From the NCBI GenBank assembly GCA_010093485.1, contig MU001512.1:146842-210841 (forward strand): DNA of 64,000 nucleotides. The letters run 5' to 3'. Below are positions 36,529 to 47,466 of this stretch, in pieces. Source of the stretch: Karstenula rhodostoma CBS 690.94 (taxonomy: Eukaryota; Ascomycota; Dothideomycetes; Pleosporales; Didymosphaeriaceae). The notes beneath the pieces are model-generated. The model was given only the letters and a program-made list of their open reading frames with translations. It had not been told where the DNA came from and did no database searches. Numbering within the stretch: the stretch's first letter is position 1; the number at the start of each line of letters is the position of its first letter. The position numbers and the translations under genes are program-made.

Positions 36529-38541
36529 ATGCCACCGAAGGCCGCACCACCGAGAGGAAGAGGGAGAGGCCGAGGACGTGGCGGACCCACCCGAGGAGGC
36601 GCATCGGCTCGACCTGCGACAGAAACTCCTGCCCCGCAAACCGATGCCCAAACCACCCCCGCCGCACCGGCCGAGCCAGATGTGATACCAGATCCAGCAG
36701 CGCTGCCCAAGATCGAAGATGGTGCCAATGCCGATGCAGCTGTCGCTGCGACGGTGGAGGGTGCCTCTGTCGATCCAGTGTCTGTGATCCTGGTCCAGCG
36801 CACTCAAACAAACTATTGACTTCGCGCCAGATCAGTCTCCTCCACGCCTACGCCAGCCCCAGAATCTTCCGCAGCGCCGAGCGGACGACTAGCTAGTGTT
36901 CGGAGCGCGGGACCAGCATCGCGATCCGCATCGCCTGCCGTGCGGCGCGGCGCATCCACTCGAGGGAAGAAACCCCTCTTGCTACCTACAAATGCTGGGC
37001 GGAGAAGCAAGGAGGAACGCGAGGCGAGAGCTGCGGCAGACCTGCAGCGCGAACGGGAGAGAAATAAAGAACGCGATCTGTTGGCTGCGAAGAAGCAGAA
37101 GGCTATTGAGGCTGCGGAGAGGCGTGATAAGATGAGGAATGAGGGGAGGGGTCGAGGTGGTCACACTGGTGTTTCCTCGTTCTTCGGAGGGCATAAACCG
37201 GGTAGGTGCTCTCAGATTGTTGTTTTGTGAGAGATTGGCTGACAGTGTGTAGACAAGAATCGGGCCAGCGCAAGCGGCTATGGCGGCGGATCTGGCTCCC
37301 GGGAAACACGCGTTAAGAACGAGGACTACGAGGGGGGAGGAGGCGGCGGCGGAGGAGGCGGAGGAGGCGGAGGCGGTGGAGGAGGTGGAGGAGGAGGAGG
37401 AGGCGGAGGAGGAGGCGGAGGCGGAGGTGGAGGCCGCAGTGGTGGCTACATGTCATCAGACGACGATGACGAACAGAACGCAGAATTCCCGAGGAAAAAC
37501 GTCGACTTCATCGAGTTATCGTCAGACGAAGGCGAAGCAGAACCCGAACCGAGATCACATGGACATCTACCGATTCGCATTGGGAGGAAACCGCACAAGG
37601 AGAAGCTCTTCGGTATCAATACGGATGCCAGTACAGAGGCCAACGCGGCGCAACATGCTGAAGCGTCAGGTCCATCCATTGAGGCATCTCACAAAGGAAA
37701 GGGGAAAGCAAAGGAGGTGGAAGTCACAGGCGAAAGCAAATCCTACAAGGGCATGTGGCAAGATTCGGACGGAACAGACGGCGAAGTCAAAGTCAAACCC
37801 GAGCCCATATCCAGCGACGACGAAGGCGCTTCGCGAGAACAAGTCGGCATCGCGGCACCCATCAAAAACGAACACTCCCCCGAGCGCGAGCGCAAGCACA
37901 AAGTCCCCAGCAGCGCCACCCCCTCCTTCCAAACCGACGAAGAACGCCAGGAATACGAGCGCATCCAGTACAACCTCATCGGCATGCGCCAAGAACTCGG
38001 GCCCCCCGACGACGACGCCGCCGCCCAGCCCGACGCTTCGGGCGACATCCCCATGATCGATGCCGCTGCAAACGCAAGCAAGCCCTCCGTCCGCGACGAC
38101 CACACCTACCTCTTCCAACTGCCCCCCATCATGCCCGAGCTCCTGGGCCCCACCAACTCCAAAATCAAACAAGAGCCCTCCGACGCCGCGCCCGCACCCG
38201 CAACCGCCCCTATCCCCGGCCAACCCGCCATCAAGAAAGAAACAACAGAGGAGTTCTCCGACCCGCGCGCGAACACCAGCGTCGGCGCGCGCTTTGCATC
38301 CGGTCGCGTAGGCAAGATGCGCGTGCACGCATCGGGCCGGACAACGCTGGACTGGGGCGGCACCAGCTATGAGATTGGGCCTGGGAATCCGTCGAGCTTT
38401 CTGCAGGAGGTGGTGAGCTTGGAGCTGGTTCCTGAGGAGCAGAGGGTGGTGCCCGAGGATGCAGGGGAGGCGTTTAGTTATGGGAGGATTAAGGAGAAGT
38501 TTGTTGTTACGCCGGATTTTGGGGCGTTGTTGGGGGCGTGA
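36529..38541 (+). CDS. RPC53: RNA polymerase III subunit RPC4 (Rpc53)
   Basis: Pol III-specific subunit that with Rpc37 forms a TFIIF-like subcomplex for initiation, termination and reinitiation. Three exons (36529-36779, 36831-37201, 37253-38541) give 636 aa. The first donor is GTCTGT, weak but the only one near that restores the frame with a normal 51-nt intron. The N-terminus is RG-rich ('PPRGRGRGRGRGG'). The basic helix 'RSKEEREARAAADLQRERERNKERD' is typical. A Gly run follows, then acidic and Ser-rich parts with possible SUMO sites ('VKVKPEP', 'KIKQEPSD'). The conserved C-terminal block 'GKMRVHASGRTTLDWGGTSYE' and 'VVTPDFGALL' defines RPC4. The gene's GC-rich 3' half contrasts with neighbouring intergenic DNA. 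Confidence 0.94.
37331..37434 (+). repeat. GGN tract encoding about 34 glycines
   Basis: An uninterrupted run of about 34 Gly codons (GGA, GGC, some GGT) inside exon 3 of RPC4. The DNA is a purine-rich GGA/GGC minisatellite likely to vary in length. Confidence 0.9.
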
Positions 38542-38884
38542 GAGGGGTAGGGGTAGGGTGTTGGGCGTGGGTGGGATGGCATGGGATGGGAGGGGAGGTG
38601 CCTTTTTCTGGCGTTTGGGAAATACTTACGTCGGTTGCATGTGTGCACGACTTACGCCAGCAACACCTGAACTACCTACATACCACCCAAAAGAAGATAT
38701 ATACAAAAACAAAGATTACAAAACCGCAACTAGACCAATACGTCTTAGATTGGCTACGTTGCTGGGGATATTCCTTGGTTAGTAGGAGGAGGGATAGGAG
38801 CCTGGGATGTGTCTGTATGGGTAAGATGTACCCGCAGTCCTTTAGTCACTTATGGTGATCATGAGCTCTAGCGTCGCGATGAAA

Positions 38885-39060
38885 GTGGCACTTAACATAG
38901 ACTACTTTTCTTCTATATACCTCTGAATATAGCGTAGCTTTAAAAGAAACTTTTTTTTATAAATTAGTATAACTTTTTTCTTATTCTAGCTACTATATTA
39001 ATTTCCTATAAAATAGAGAGACTGTCTAGAGTTATCCTGGTATTAAGTTAATCCTTAGGA
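38885..39060. repeat. Small AT-rich, partly RIP-like relic
   Basis: An isolated 175-bp patch much richer in A+T than its surroundings and poor in CA and TG, like a mild version of the 1-10315 block. Probably a transposon fragment. Confidence 0.45.
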
Positions 39061-39111
39061 GACACTATTTCCGCGACGCCAGAGCAGGAGCTGGAATCAA
39101 TGACTAGCGGG

Positions 39112-39608
39112 ACGCGTTTCACGACGCGTTAATCGAGGCCAACGAACGAGCAAGCCATGGAGTCACGGCCACACAAGCTGAGCGTGGTGTGACGAAGATC
39201 CACAGTCCAGTGGGAGATGCATTGCCGCCTTATCAGATGGAGCCGATCCGGGTGATCCGAGATGTAGCAGAGGCACCACGCGCGTGCATGACTCAGGCGC
39301 CTCGCGTTTGTGAATCCGTTGATCAGCCTTCTGGATTCTGGAACAAAGTATGATATCGCGCGTTGGATGCAATAACGTGATAATCATGCATACGTGACTA
39401 AAGTTTTGGTAAGGCAACCTGTCTTGCACCGTTCGCGATCGGGTTCACGCGTCTCGGACAACATTCCCAAGCAAGGTGGAGATCTGATTCAGCCGCCTGG
39501 ATGCAATAGGAACTTGGCGCAGGAAAGATACCTGCCTTTTTCTGCGCGGGGAGGCTTGTTGTTGTGGGTCTTGGAAACCACTCAGAGTGCGTTCTGCTTC
39601 AGACGCGT
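39112..39608. promoter_or_regulatory. ACGCGT (MluI cell-cycle box) sites upstream of RNR2
   Basis: ACGCGT at 39112-39117, 39124-39129, 39447-39452 and 39603-39608, within 1 kb of the RNR2 start. In yeasts this box binds MBF (Mbp1-Swi6), which drives G1/S transcription including ribonucleotide reductase. Function here is inferred. Confidence 0.55.
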
Positions 39609-40033
39609 GCGCTCAGGCGCCCGTCGCGTGTAGCCCAGCCTTCGCGACGAGCATCTTCAACGTTGATTTCTGGCTGCCATCCGAGCGAAGTTGGGGAAGA
39701 TATTGGTGTCGTTCGATAGCGCATGGCCTGTTGCCTAATATACTCGAATTTGGAAGGAATTGTGTGGTCAGGCTGCAGTGCAATGCTCAGAATCCATCGA
39801 ATAACGTCACGATTTCCATCATACAAAGCATTGACCTGGTAAAAACTTAGCGTTCGCGCGCTAGCACGTGACCGTCGCGCTGGATATCTTTAAAGCACCC
39901 AGCGCGTCTCTTTGTTCACACATCCCACAACAACATCATCCACTCACCACTCTCGCCACAGTTGTCTACTTCTATACTTCTACGTCCGCTTCATTGAAGG
40001 ACCATTGGCTTTTATACACGCATCATCCACACA

Positions 40034-41440
40034 ATGTCTGCTATTCAGTTGACACCCTCAAAGAGCGTACGCGGCGCATCCATCACCCACCACATAGACG
40101 CGTATACTAACGCGTGTATAGGCCGCTTCGGCAATCAACGCACTCAAGATGTCCGACTCACCTATAAAGAAGCTCACCTTTGAGTCTTCGGAAGACAAGG
40201 AGAACGTGTTCAAGCCCATCGTCGGCATACCAGATCTCGTCGAGGACGATGCGCCCAAGAAGCCTTCGACCGCAGCCACGATAAGGGAGGAGGAGGCACA
40301 TGAGCCTCTGCTACAGGAGAACCCCCACCGCTTTGTCCTGTTCCCCATCAAGTACCATGATGTAAGTCGACGCGTCTTTGCACTCCCACACGCGTCATGT
40401 CGCGTTCGAGAGGCACCTGGACTAACATCTTGTCTCACAGGTTTGGCAAATGTACAAGAAGGCCGAAGCTTCTTTCTGGACCGCCGAGGAGATCGATCTC
40501 TCCAAAGACCTCCACGACTGGAACAAGCGCCTCAACGACGACGAGCGCTTCTTCATCTCACACGTCCTCGCTTTCTTCGCCGCATCGGACGGCATCGTCA
40601 ACGAGAACTTGGTCGAACGTTTCAGCGGCGAGGTACAGATACCCGAGGCGCGATGCTTCTACGGCTTCCAGATCATGATGGAGAACATCCACTCCGAAAC
40701 ATATTCCCTCTTGATCGACACATACATTAGCGAGCCTAAGCAGCGCACATACCTGTTCAACGCCATTGATAACAGTAAGTCGCCTTACACTGATACCCCG
40801 CGACGCGTATCTAACGCGTGTCATAGTTCCCTGCATCAAGAAGAAGGCCGACTGGGCTCTGCGATGGATCTCTGACAAGGACTCCACCTTCGCGACGCGT
40901 CTCGTCGCTTTCGCCGCTGTGGAGGGTATCTTCTTCAGCGGTTCCTTCGCGTCCATCTTCTGGCTCAAGAAGCGTGGCCTGATGCCTGGTCTTACCTTCT
41001 CCAACGAGCTCATCTCTCGTGATGAGGGCATGCACACTGACTTTGCATGCCTTCTCTTCTCCCTCCTCAAGACCCGTCCCGACAAGAAGCTTGTCGAGAA
41101 CATCATCACCCAGGCTGTCGTCATCGAGAAGGAGTTCCTCACCGATGCTCTGCCTTGCGCCCTGCTCGGCATGAACTCTACGCTCATGTGTCAGTACATC
41201 GAGTTCGTCGCCGACCGCCTGCTATTGGCCCTCGGCAACAACAAGGTCTACAACGCCACCAACCCCTTCGACTTCATGGAGAACATCTCGCTCGCAGGCA
41301 AGACCAACTTCTTCGAGAAGCGTGTCGGCGACTACCAGAAGGCGGGTGTCATGGCCAGCACCAAGAAGAACGAGGAATCAACACAAACAGAGGAAAGCAA
41401 GAACGTGTCTGGCGACTTCGCCTTCGACGAGGACTTCTAG
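40034..41440 (+). CDS. RNR2: Ribonucleotide reductase small subunit R2
   Basis: Class Ia R2 subunit, carrying the di-iron tyrosyl radical needed for dNTP synthesis. Exons 40034-40066, 40122-40361, 40441-40774 and 40827-41440 join in phase to 406 aa. Conserved residues are visible: Asp110, Glu141-region '[14 protein letters not shown]', Glu172 and His175 in 'MENIHSETY', radical Tyr179, '[12 protein letters not shown]', and '[10 protein letters not shown]' for the second iron set. The C-terminal 'FAFDEDF' binds the large subunit. A KEN box at residues 37-39 (EDKENVF) lies where mammalian R2 has its APC/Cdh1 degron. Each intron carries two ACGCGT motifs. Regulation is probably S-phase transcription plus mitotic-exit proteolysis, by analogy. 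Confidence 0.97.
40098..40819 (+). promoter_or_regulatory. Paired ACGCGT motifs in all three RNR2 introns
   Basis: Intron 1 has ACGCGT at 40098-40103 and 40110-40115, intron 2 at 40370-40375 and 40390-40395, and intron 3 at 40803-40808 and 40814-40819. In introns 1 and 3 the pair brackets the likely branch point (ctaac) and lies just before the acceptor. These match the MBF site found upstream of the gene. Whether they are bound is unknown. Confidence 0.55.
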
Positions 41441-42550
41441 ACGCTTTCTTCCTTTCTTACCTCTTATTCCTACGCTTTTCTACATGGATACTTTGGGAGA
41501 CTTGGGGCATGGGTGCCGGGTCACCCTTTTGCATATCTTCTCCCCTCTGCATTGTCGGAGTCTGACACAGCATGGCGAGCATATCACCGGTATAGCGGGC
41601 TGCTTTTGATACCTGGGGTTTTTTGCGCTTGATCAACGGCGTTGGTGGCGGGTGTTTTGGTTTGGGATGAAGCACGCGAGGACGCGAATGATTGTTATGG
41701 CAGGCGGGGGCTGAGCAGGCCAGGATAAGATAGATAGCACGCGCGATCTCGATAATGAGGAATCTGAACTTTCAAAACGTTCACGTGGCCGCATGCATTA
41801 GTACTTGGTGAAGAATGGTGTCAACTCCTGAAGCCGCCTTTGTGTGAGGAACAGGGTTGCCAGCCCGAAAGCCGCGGCCAGGTCCCCGGTCTTTGGACAA
41901 GGCATGGCCCAGCTAGCCGCAGGCGTGACCTCGGTTTCTTTGAATACATTCGATCTTGCTTTGGCACCCCACCGAGTTCCTTTACTGTGTTTTGCCGCGG
42001 CTTGCCCGAGCGCGCGAAGTATCAAATTTGACATTCGATCTTGCTCAGGTGCAAGAAGACTAACGTACGCTCCCGCACCTACTGCGGGTTACCTAGGTAG
42101 TCGCGACGGATGCATGACAGATGCGTCGGGCGAACAACAGTTCACATTGCCGAGAGCAAGGCACCGGGATCTCAACCGTCACACCTGTCAGGGCCCTTTG
42201 TAAACTCCACTCGACTTTCAAGTTTCGGATCACAAGTCAATAACAGTCCAAGTCGGCTGTACCGCGGTGCAAATTACACACATTACCTATCGATAAGCTG
42301 TTGCCTCCGCTGACTTCCGCCGTCATCACAACACTCAGAGCGTTTGACGCACAGCTTCAATCAACCTCGACGACGCGGGATCCTACCATGCGCACACTGC
42401 GCTGTATGCGCGATTGAAAAGACACGACTGGTGGGCACGTTTGGGGGCTTTTTGCGACCTGGGACCTTTGCTGCAGGAACAGCGCATAGCTTCGAAGGAA
42501 ATCACGCATTGTTCTTCTGGGATGAAGCTTGATGCGCATCGCCCACGCCA
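41441..42550. other. Intergenic RNR2 - WD gene
   Basis: 1.1 kb with no recognised gene. It contains copy B of the short interspersed element and should hold the promoter of the WD-repeat gene. Confidence 0.55.
41961..42030 (+). mobile_element. Short SINE-like element, copy B (5'-truncated)
   Basis: 70-bp insertion flanked by a perfect 15-bp direct repeat, acattcgatcttgct, at 41946-41960 and 42031-42045. It matches the 3' two-thirds of copy C (58913-59005, inverted), including ccaccgagttcctttactg and the shared end 'atttg', but lacks the first 20-25 bp. A target duplication plus 5' truncation is the usual trace of target-primed reverse transcription. No poly-A tail is present. Confidence 0.7.
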
Positions 42551-45500
42551 ATGGCCGACGTTCTCCCCAAGATTAGGGCCTCCGACCCCTACGCGAAAGA
42601 CCCAAGTCCGCTAGAGCGCCAGGACACTGGGAAGTTCTCGGTGAAGGGTGACGGTACGTCGCGCATTACTTCGGATGCAACTCTTTGTACCGCGATGCTG
42701 ACACCCCCCACCAAAGGGCCCCTCGTGAACGGAACCAAGCTCGCTGCTAAATTGCGCAATCCTGCCACTACAGCAAGCGCGCAATCAAACGTCGAGTCGA
42801 AACCGGGAAAAGATGCGAGTACCGAGGACAGAGCGCGGCTGTCTCTCGACCCGCTCTCGCAAGTATGTACCGTTTGAGCGGCGGCAAGGCATGCGTAAGG
42901 CTAATCGGGCTGTTAGCACATCTTGCAGCGAACAAATACCGCGCTCACGGTGCAGAAGCTGCGCGCGCCGCATACCGAAATAGGCGGGCAGTCGCCCACG
43001 AGCCCGCAGGATGGAAGAGCGGATACGAAGTTAGCGAGCGATACGCCCGCGCGAGAGAGCACCGGTGGAGGCACCAAGGCAGACAAGAAGTGAGCACATG
43101 TCCTTTTACGAATACACTGCTGTACGCGGCTCCACATGCATCCCCAAGCGGCAGTGTGTAGAGTCGCAAGCATCACCTAATTGGTCGTCGTTCGTGTTTT
43201 CTCCATGCTTCGTCTAAGTAGCGTGCGTAATGAGGCGGAGCATGCGCAACACAGTGACCGGTCCGCTAACGGCAACATCAGGAAAGGCGTCTCGTTTCTG
43301 TCTCGGTTTATAGGCACCAAAAAGAAAGGCACCCTCGACGGCGCCGGCGAGAATGGCTCGCAGGCGGGAGACAGAGACCCGCGACCGGAGGGCATGGAAG
43401 CACAGCTTTTCAGCCATACCGTCGACAACCTGGGCTTCAGCCCCAAGCACCCGCCTCCACCAGCGTACATCAAGATGCGGAGCAAGTACAAGAAGGAGAG
43501 GGAGTTTGACCGCATGTTTCTAGCGCAGGAACTGAGGGCGAAGACGAAGACGGAGAAGAAGAGGTTGAGCGTTGCTACGACGAGTTCCACGACACCGTCT
43601 GGGTCGGCTGGAGTGCAGAATCCCATATGGGCGACAGAGTTCAGCAAAGATGGGAAGTACCTCGCTGCAGGCGGGCAGGATAAGGTCGTGCGTGTCTGGG
43701 CTGTCCTTGCAACGCCAGAGGATCGAAGAGCACACGAGACCGAGGAGCACACTCCGAATGCTTCGGGGCACTCTACAAGGCTTAGTGCGCCGGTTTTCCA
43801 TCAAAAGCCGTTCAGAGAGTACCAGGGGCATACCTCGACGATATTGGACTTGAGCTGGAGCAAGAACAGCTTCCTCCTTTCCTCGTCGATGGATAAGACC
43901 GTGAGGCTGTGGCACATCAGCCGCAACGAAAACCTGTGCACCTTCAAACACCATGATTTCGTTCCGTCCATTCAGTTCCACCCTCGTGACGATCGATTTT
44001 TCTTAGCTGGATCCCTGGATACGAAACTGCGACTCTGGAGTATACCGGATAAGTCCGTGGCATATACGGTGTCTCTACCGGACATGATCACCTCGGTAGC
44101 GTTCACGCCAGATGGGAAAACCTGTATAGCTGGAACGCTAGGTGGCCTCTGCATGTTCTACGACACGGAGGGGCTCAAATTGCAGAGCCAAATCCATGTG
44201 AAGTCCACGCGAGGGCAGAATGCGAAGGGCAGCAAGATCACGGGGATCCAAGCAGTGTGTTGGCCGCCTGGGAGCAGTACCGGGGACGTGAAACTGCTGA
44301 TTACAAGCAACGACTCCAGAATACGGGTGTATGGATTGCGGGAAAAGAACCTGGAAATGAAGTTTCGCGGCCATGAGAACAATTGCAGCCAGATAAGAGC
44401 CACGTTTGCAGATGACACTGGACATATAATATGTGGCAGCGAAGATCGAAAAGCGTACATTTGGTCGACTAGCGGGTTCGAAGGCGAGAAGAGGAACCAG
44501 AGGCCTATGGAGATGTTTGAGGCGCATTGCTCGATCACGACGTGTGCTACGATGGCACCGCTCAAGACGAGGCAGCTGCTTAGCGCTTCGGAAGATCCCG
44601 TATTCGACCTTTGCAATCCGCCTCCGGTCACACTAGTCTCGCGCGAGCATTCGATGAATGGCTCGAAGCCGCCTACGGAAGCGGGTTCTGTCCAGCCTAC
44701 TCCGACAGAGGCAAACTTCAGAAGAGTTGCCGAGAGCCCGGCGTATATTGCACGATCAGCGGTACGTACACTAACCAGCTCGATGAGATTCCAACCATGT
44801 GCAAGTTGCTGACATGTTCTAGCATACCGACGGCCACATCATAGTAACCGCAGATTACACTGGCTCGATCAAAGTCTACCGCCAGGACTGCGCATACCAC
44901 AAGCGCCTCCGCACCACCGACAACTGGGACGCAGCCTCCCTACTCTCGCGACACACAGGGTCCATGCGCCTCGGCCGACCAAGCAGCATCATCTCATCCC
45001 GAACTGGCGGCGCCAGACGCGACAGCACTTCCACGCAACCGCCGAACGAACGCATCATGTCCTGGCGCCAGGACCTTGCCCATGGCGGCTTCGAGTCGCC
45101 CCGCCGCAGCATCGGCCGCAGCATCTCCCCACGAAAGTCCAAGAGCCGCACCAGCATGACGTCGACACGGCCCTCCGACTCCCCCGCCCTTGTCCCCATG
45201 CCCAGCCTCAACAACACCCTCTCCGGCCCCAGCGGCACACCCAAGACCTCCCTCTCCATCGACCGCTCCCCCTCTCCCACACCATCCAAGCCGGCCCCCA
45301 ATACCACCCTCTCACCTCCCCCACAACAGCCCCGCAAGTCGTCCGACTTCGACCCCGTAAAGCCCATCGACAAACAACTCACCCCCTCCCTCTCGAACCC
45401 GCTCTCCGTGTACAACGGACAGAGCTGGGCGTTCTGGAACACGAAGGCCAAGGTCGCGGCGGCGGAGCGCAACGGGTTCCTAGCCCCGCGACCGGAGCCA

Positions 45501-45668
45501 AGGGAGCGCATGGGCAGCGTCGTGAGCCAGCTGAGCAGCGAGATTAGTGCCGAGGAGGAGAAGTGTGGGAGTTGTGGCGGGGCGGAGTTTAAGGTGCGGT
45601 GGAGGGGGATGGGGGGGAAGGAGGAGAGGATTGTGTTTTGTGGGACTTGTGGGAGGGTTGTGGAGTAG
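42551..45668 (+). CDS. WD-repeat protein of the WDR44/Dgr2 type with C-terminal Cys4 motif
   Basis: Five exons (42551-42653, 42717-42862, 42917-43089, 43282-44761, 44823-45668) join in phase to 915 aa. The 192-nt third intron is long for this window. Residues 1-230 are disordered and basic. A 'KMRSKYKKEREFDRMFLAQEL' helix precedes a WD40 propeller at about residues 260-640, with blocks 'PIWATEFSKDGKYLAAGGQDKVVRVW', 'TSTILDLSWSKNSFLLSSSMDKTVRLW' and 'VPSIQFHPRDDRFFLAGSLDTKLRLW'. This arrangement resembles human WDR44 and yeast Dgr2/YMR102C. A Ser/Pro-rich tail ends in C882-x2-C885 ... C907-x2-C910, a possible zinc ribbon. Biochemical role not known. A different start within the open frame at 43181 cannot be excluded. 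Confidence 0.85.
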
Positions 45669-46072
45669 GAGGGGAGGGGGTTGGAGGGGTTGCATGTATA
45701 TGGGGAGTTGGGTTGTATGATTAGAGGTTAGGTGGGATGGGATGGTACACATGAGTTATGAGCATGATAGCGGTCGTTTGGGTGTGCAGCGTTGATATAT
45801 ATTTGTATGTTTGTGTTTGTTGGATTTTTTCCTTGGGGAAGTTGAAGTTGGCCATGTACGATGTGGTCGTGTACTGTGCGCTGTCTGTGGCACTTCTGAG
45901 TGAGCACAGTATTCACTCAAGGGGTATTATTGGAGACGGGCAGTTGCGAGCCGGCGGAAACATTTCCGCCGGCTCGCTTAATCAGAAGCTTCAAACGCTC
46001 CGTATCAATGTCAAAACCCATGCTCCCCACGCCTGCACACAGCAGCACCCTCACATTCTTAGTACGATCACA
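45669..46072. other. Intergenic, 404 bp
   Basis: Between the WD gene and the methyltransferase gene, both + strand. It includes a small inverted repeat around 45953-45975 (gccggcggaaacatttccgccggc), a 10-bp stem that could be a terminator-like hairpin or a factor site. The frame of the downstream gene stays open through here but has no conserved residues. Confidence 0.5.
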
Positions 46073-47140
46073 ATGGGTCCGCCAATATCTAGAAATCTGC
46101 ACAGGACCGCTAAGAAGGCACCTTCAAAGGGACCCCTTAAGGCCTCAAAAGCTAAAGCCCCGGTGCCCGAAACAGAACCAACTTCGTCTCTGCCGGTCGA
46201 TCTGCAGCAACTCCTACTCAATATCTTCAGGGATTCTTTCCCGGAGAGGCTAGCAACAGATATCAAGCCGCTTCTCCAGGAAATCAAAGGGCACCTGTAT
46301 AACCGCGACTTTGCCACCGCGTTTGGGAAGGAGGAGTATCTCGAGACGTACGCTTTACGCTGGTCGCCCAGTCGCACGCTGTGCTATCTGGAGATCCTGC
46401 ACGACCTGAAGGATGAACTGAAGCCTTTCCAAAATGTATCTCAAGAGACGGAAGTCGCCGAGTGGAACATCGTAGGCCTGGGCGGAGGTGCCGGCGCTGA
46501 AATCGTCGCTCTGGGCGGCCTGATGCAGTTCCTCTCGCCGACGGATGAAGAGCAAAACATCAAGCTGAATATCGCCGCCGTCGACATCGCAGACTGGGCC
46601 ACCGTCGTGACAAAACTGCGAGCCGGCGTCGTCAACAAGCCCCCGCTCTCAAAATACGCATCCGCCGCCGCCCAGGCATCAAACAAAGCCCTAACCAACC
46701 CTACCTCCTTCGACGTCACCTTCCACAAACTCGACATCCTCTCCACGCCGCCCGCCACCCTGACCACCCTCGTGCAAAACGCACACCTCGTCACCCTCCT
46801 CTTCACCCTCAACGAACTCTACTCCGCCTCCGTATCCCTCACGCAAAAGTTCCTGCTCAACCTCACTACGGGCCTCGCGCCGGGCGCTCTGCTTCTTGTT
46901 GTCGATAGCCCTGGAAGTTACTCCACCGTCAGTCTTAACGGCACCGAGAAAAAATACCCAATGCAGTGGCTCCTAGACCATACGCTGCTCACCCCCGACG
47001 CTAAAGGGAACGCCCCGCCGCGCTGGGAGAAGGTCGTCGAGGACGAGGCGAAGTGGTTTCGTCTCCCGGGGGGTCTGCGATACCCGGTCGAGCTCGAGAA
47101 TATGCGGTACCAGCTGCATCTGTACCGGCGCTGTGGATGA
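46073..47140 (+). CDS. 25S rRNA uridine-N3 methyltransferase, Bmt6-like
   Basis: Single exon, 355 aa from the ATG at 46073. The frame is open further upstream, but the start chosen begins 'MGPPISRNLHRTAKKAPSK', a basic nucleolar-type N-terminus. The SAM-binding motif I is 'IVGLGGGAGAEIVALG', followed by 'NIAAVDIADWATVVTKL' (acidic post-I residue) and 'DVTFHKLDIL'. The N-terminal helical part 'LLLNIFRDSFPERLATDIKPLLQEIKGHLYNRDF' and the length fit the Methyltransf_34 family. In yeast its member Bmt6 methylates a uridine of 25S rRNA. Target position is by homology only. Confidence 0.8.
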   Translation: MGPPISRNLHRTAKKAPSKGPLKASKAKAPVPETEPTSSLPVDLQQLLLNIFRDSFPERLATDIKPLLQEIKGHLYNRDFATAFGKEEYLETYALRWSPSRTLCYLEILHDLKDELKPFQNVSQETEVAEWNIVGLGGGAGAEIVALGGLMQFLSPTDEEQNIKLNIAAVDIADWATVVTKLRAGVVNKPPLSKYASAAAQASNKALTNPTSFDVTFHKLDILSTPPATLTTLVQNAHLVTLLFTLNELYSASVSLTQKFLLNLTTGLAPGALLLVVDSPGSYSTVSLNGTEKKYPMQWLLDHTLLTPDAKGNAPPRWEKVVEDEAKWFRLPGGLRYPVELENMRYQLHLYRRCG

Positions 47141-47466
47141 AGCGGGGTTACGTCGGTGTACGAGATTGCGCGCGGGGGATGTGATGTCGTTGCATCGCGG
47201 CATGTTACGTTGGCCGGCGGTGCCCGAAAGAGGGAGTGGAGAGTCGTGGTACGAGCTGCGTCACGACACATTCCGCGTGTGGTGTAACGCCCTCCCTCAC
47301 TCACCTCGTCCCCCCACCCACCGGCCATCATACGATGTGAGATGGAAGGATAGGATAGGATGGGATATAACACCGTCCTCCCCGCCCCACGCCGCCATCC
47401 TCTTCCTTCTCTCAAAATCCAAACCCACCTCCTCAAATCAAACCCTCAAAACCCAAACACCAACAA

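Larger units (their letters stand above)
38542..40033. other. RPC4 3' flank and RNR2 promoter
   Basis: 1.5 kb. No gene recognised. It has an AT-rich relic at about 38885-39060 and, nearer RNR2, four ACGCGT boxes. The last 130 bp before the RNR2 ATG is C/A/T-rich, as expected for a fungal leader. Confidence 0.55.

Noticed and set aside
37666..38328. 220-codon minus-strand frame opposite RPC4
   Set aside because: Antisense shadow of GC-rich coding sequence. The + strand carries the conserved RPC4 end.
45758..46072. Upstream extension of the methyltransferase frame
   Set aside because: Begins at a non-conserved hydrophobic run and includes an inverted repeat. The start at 46073 gives the normal family length.
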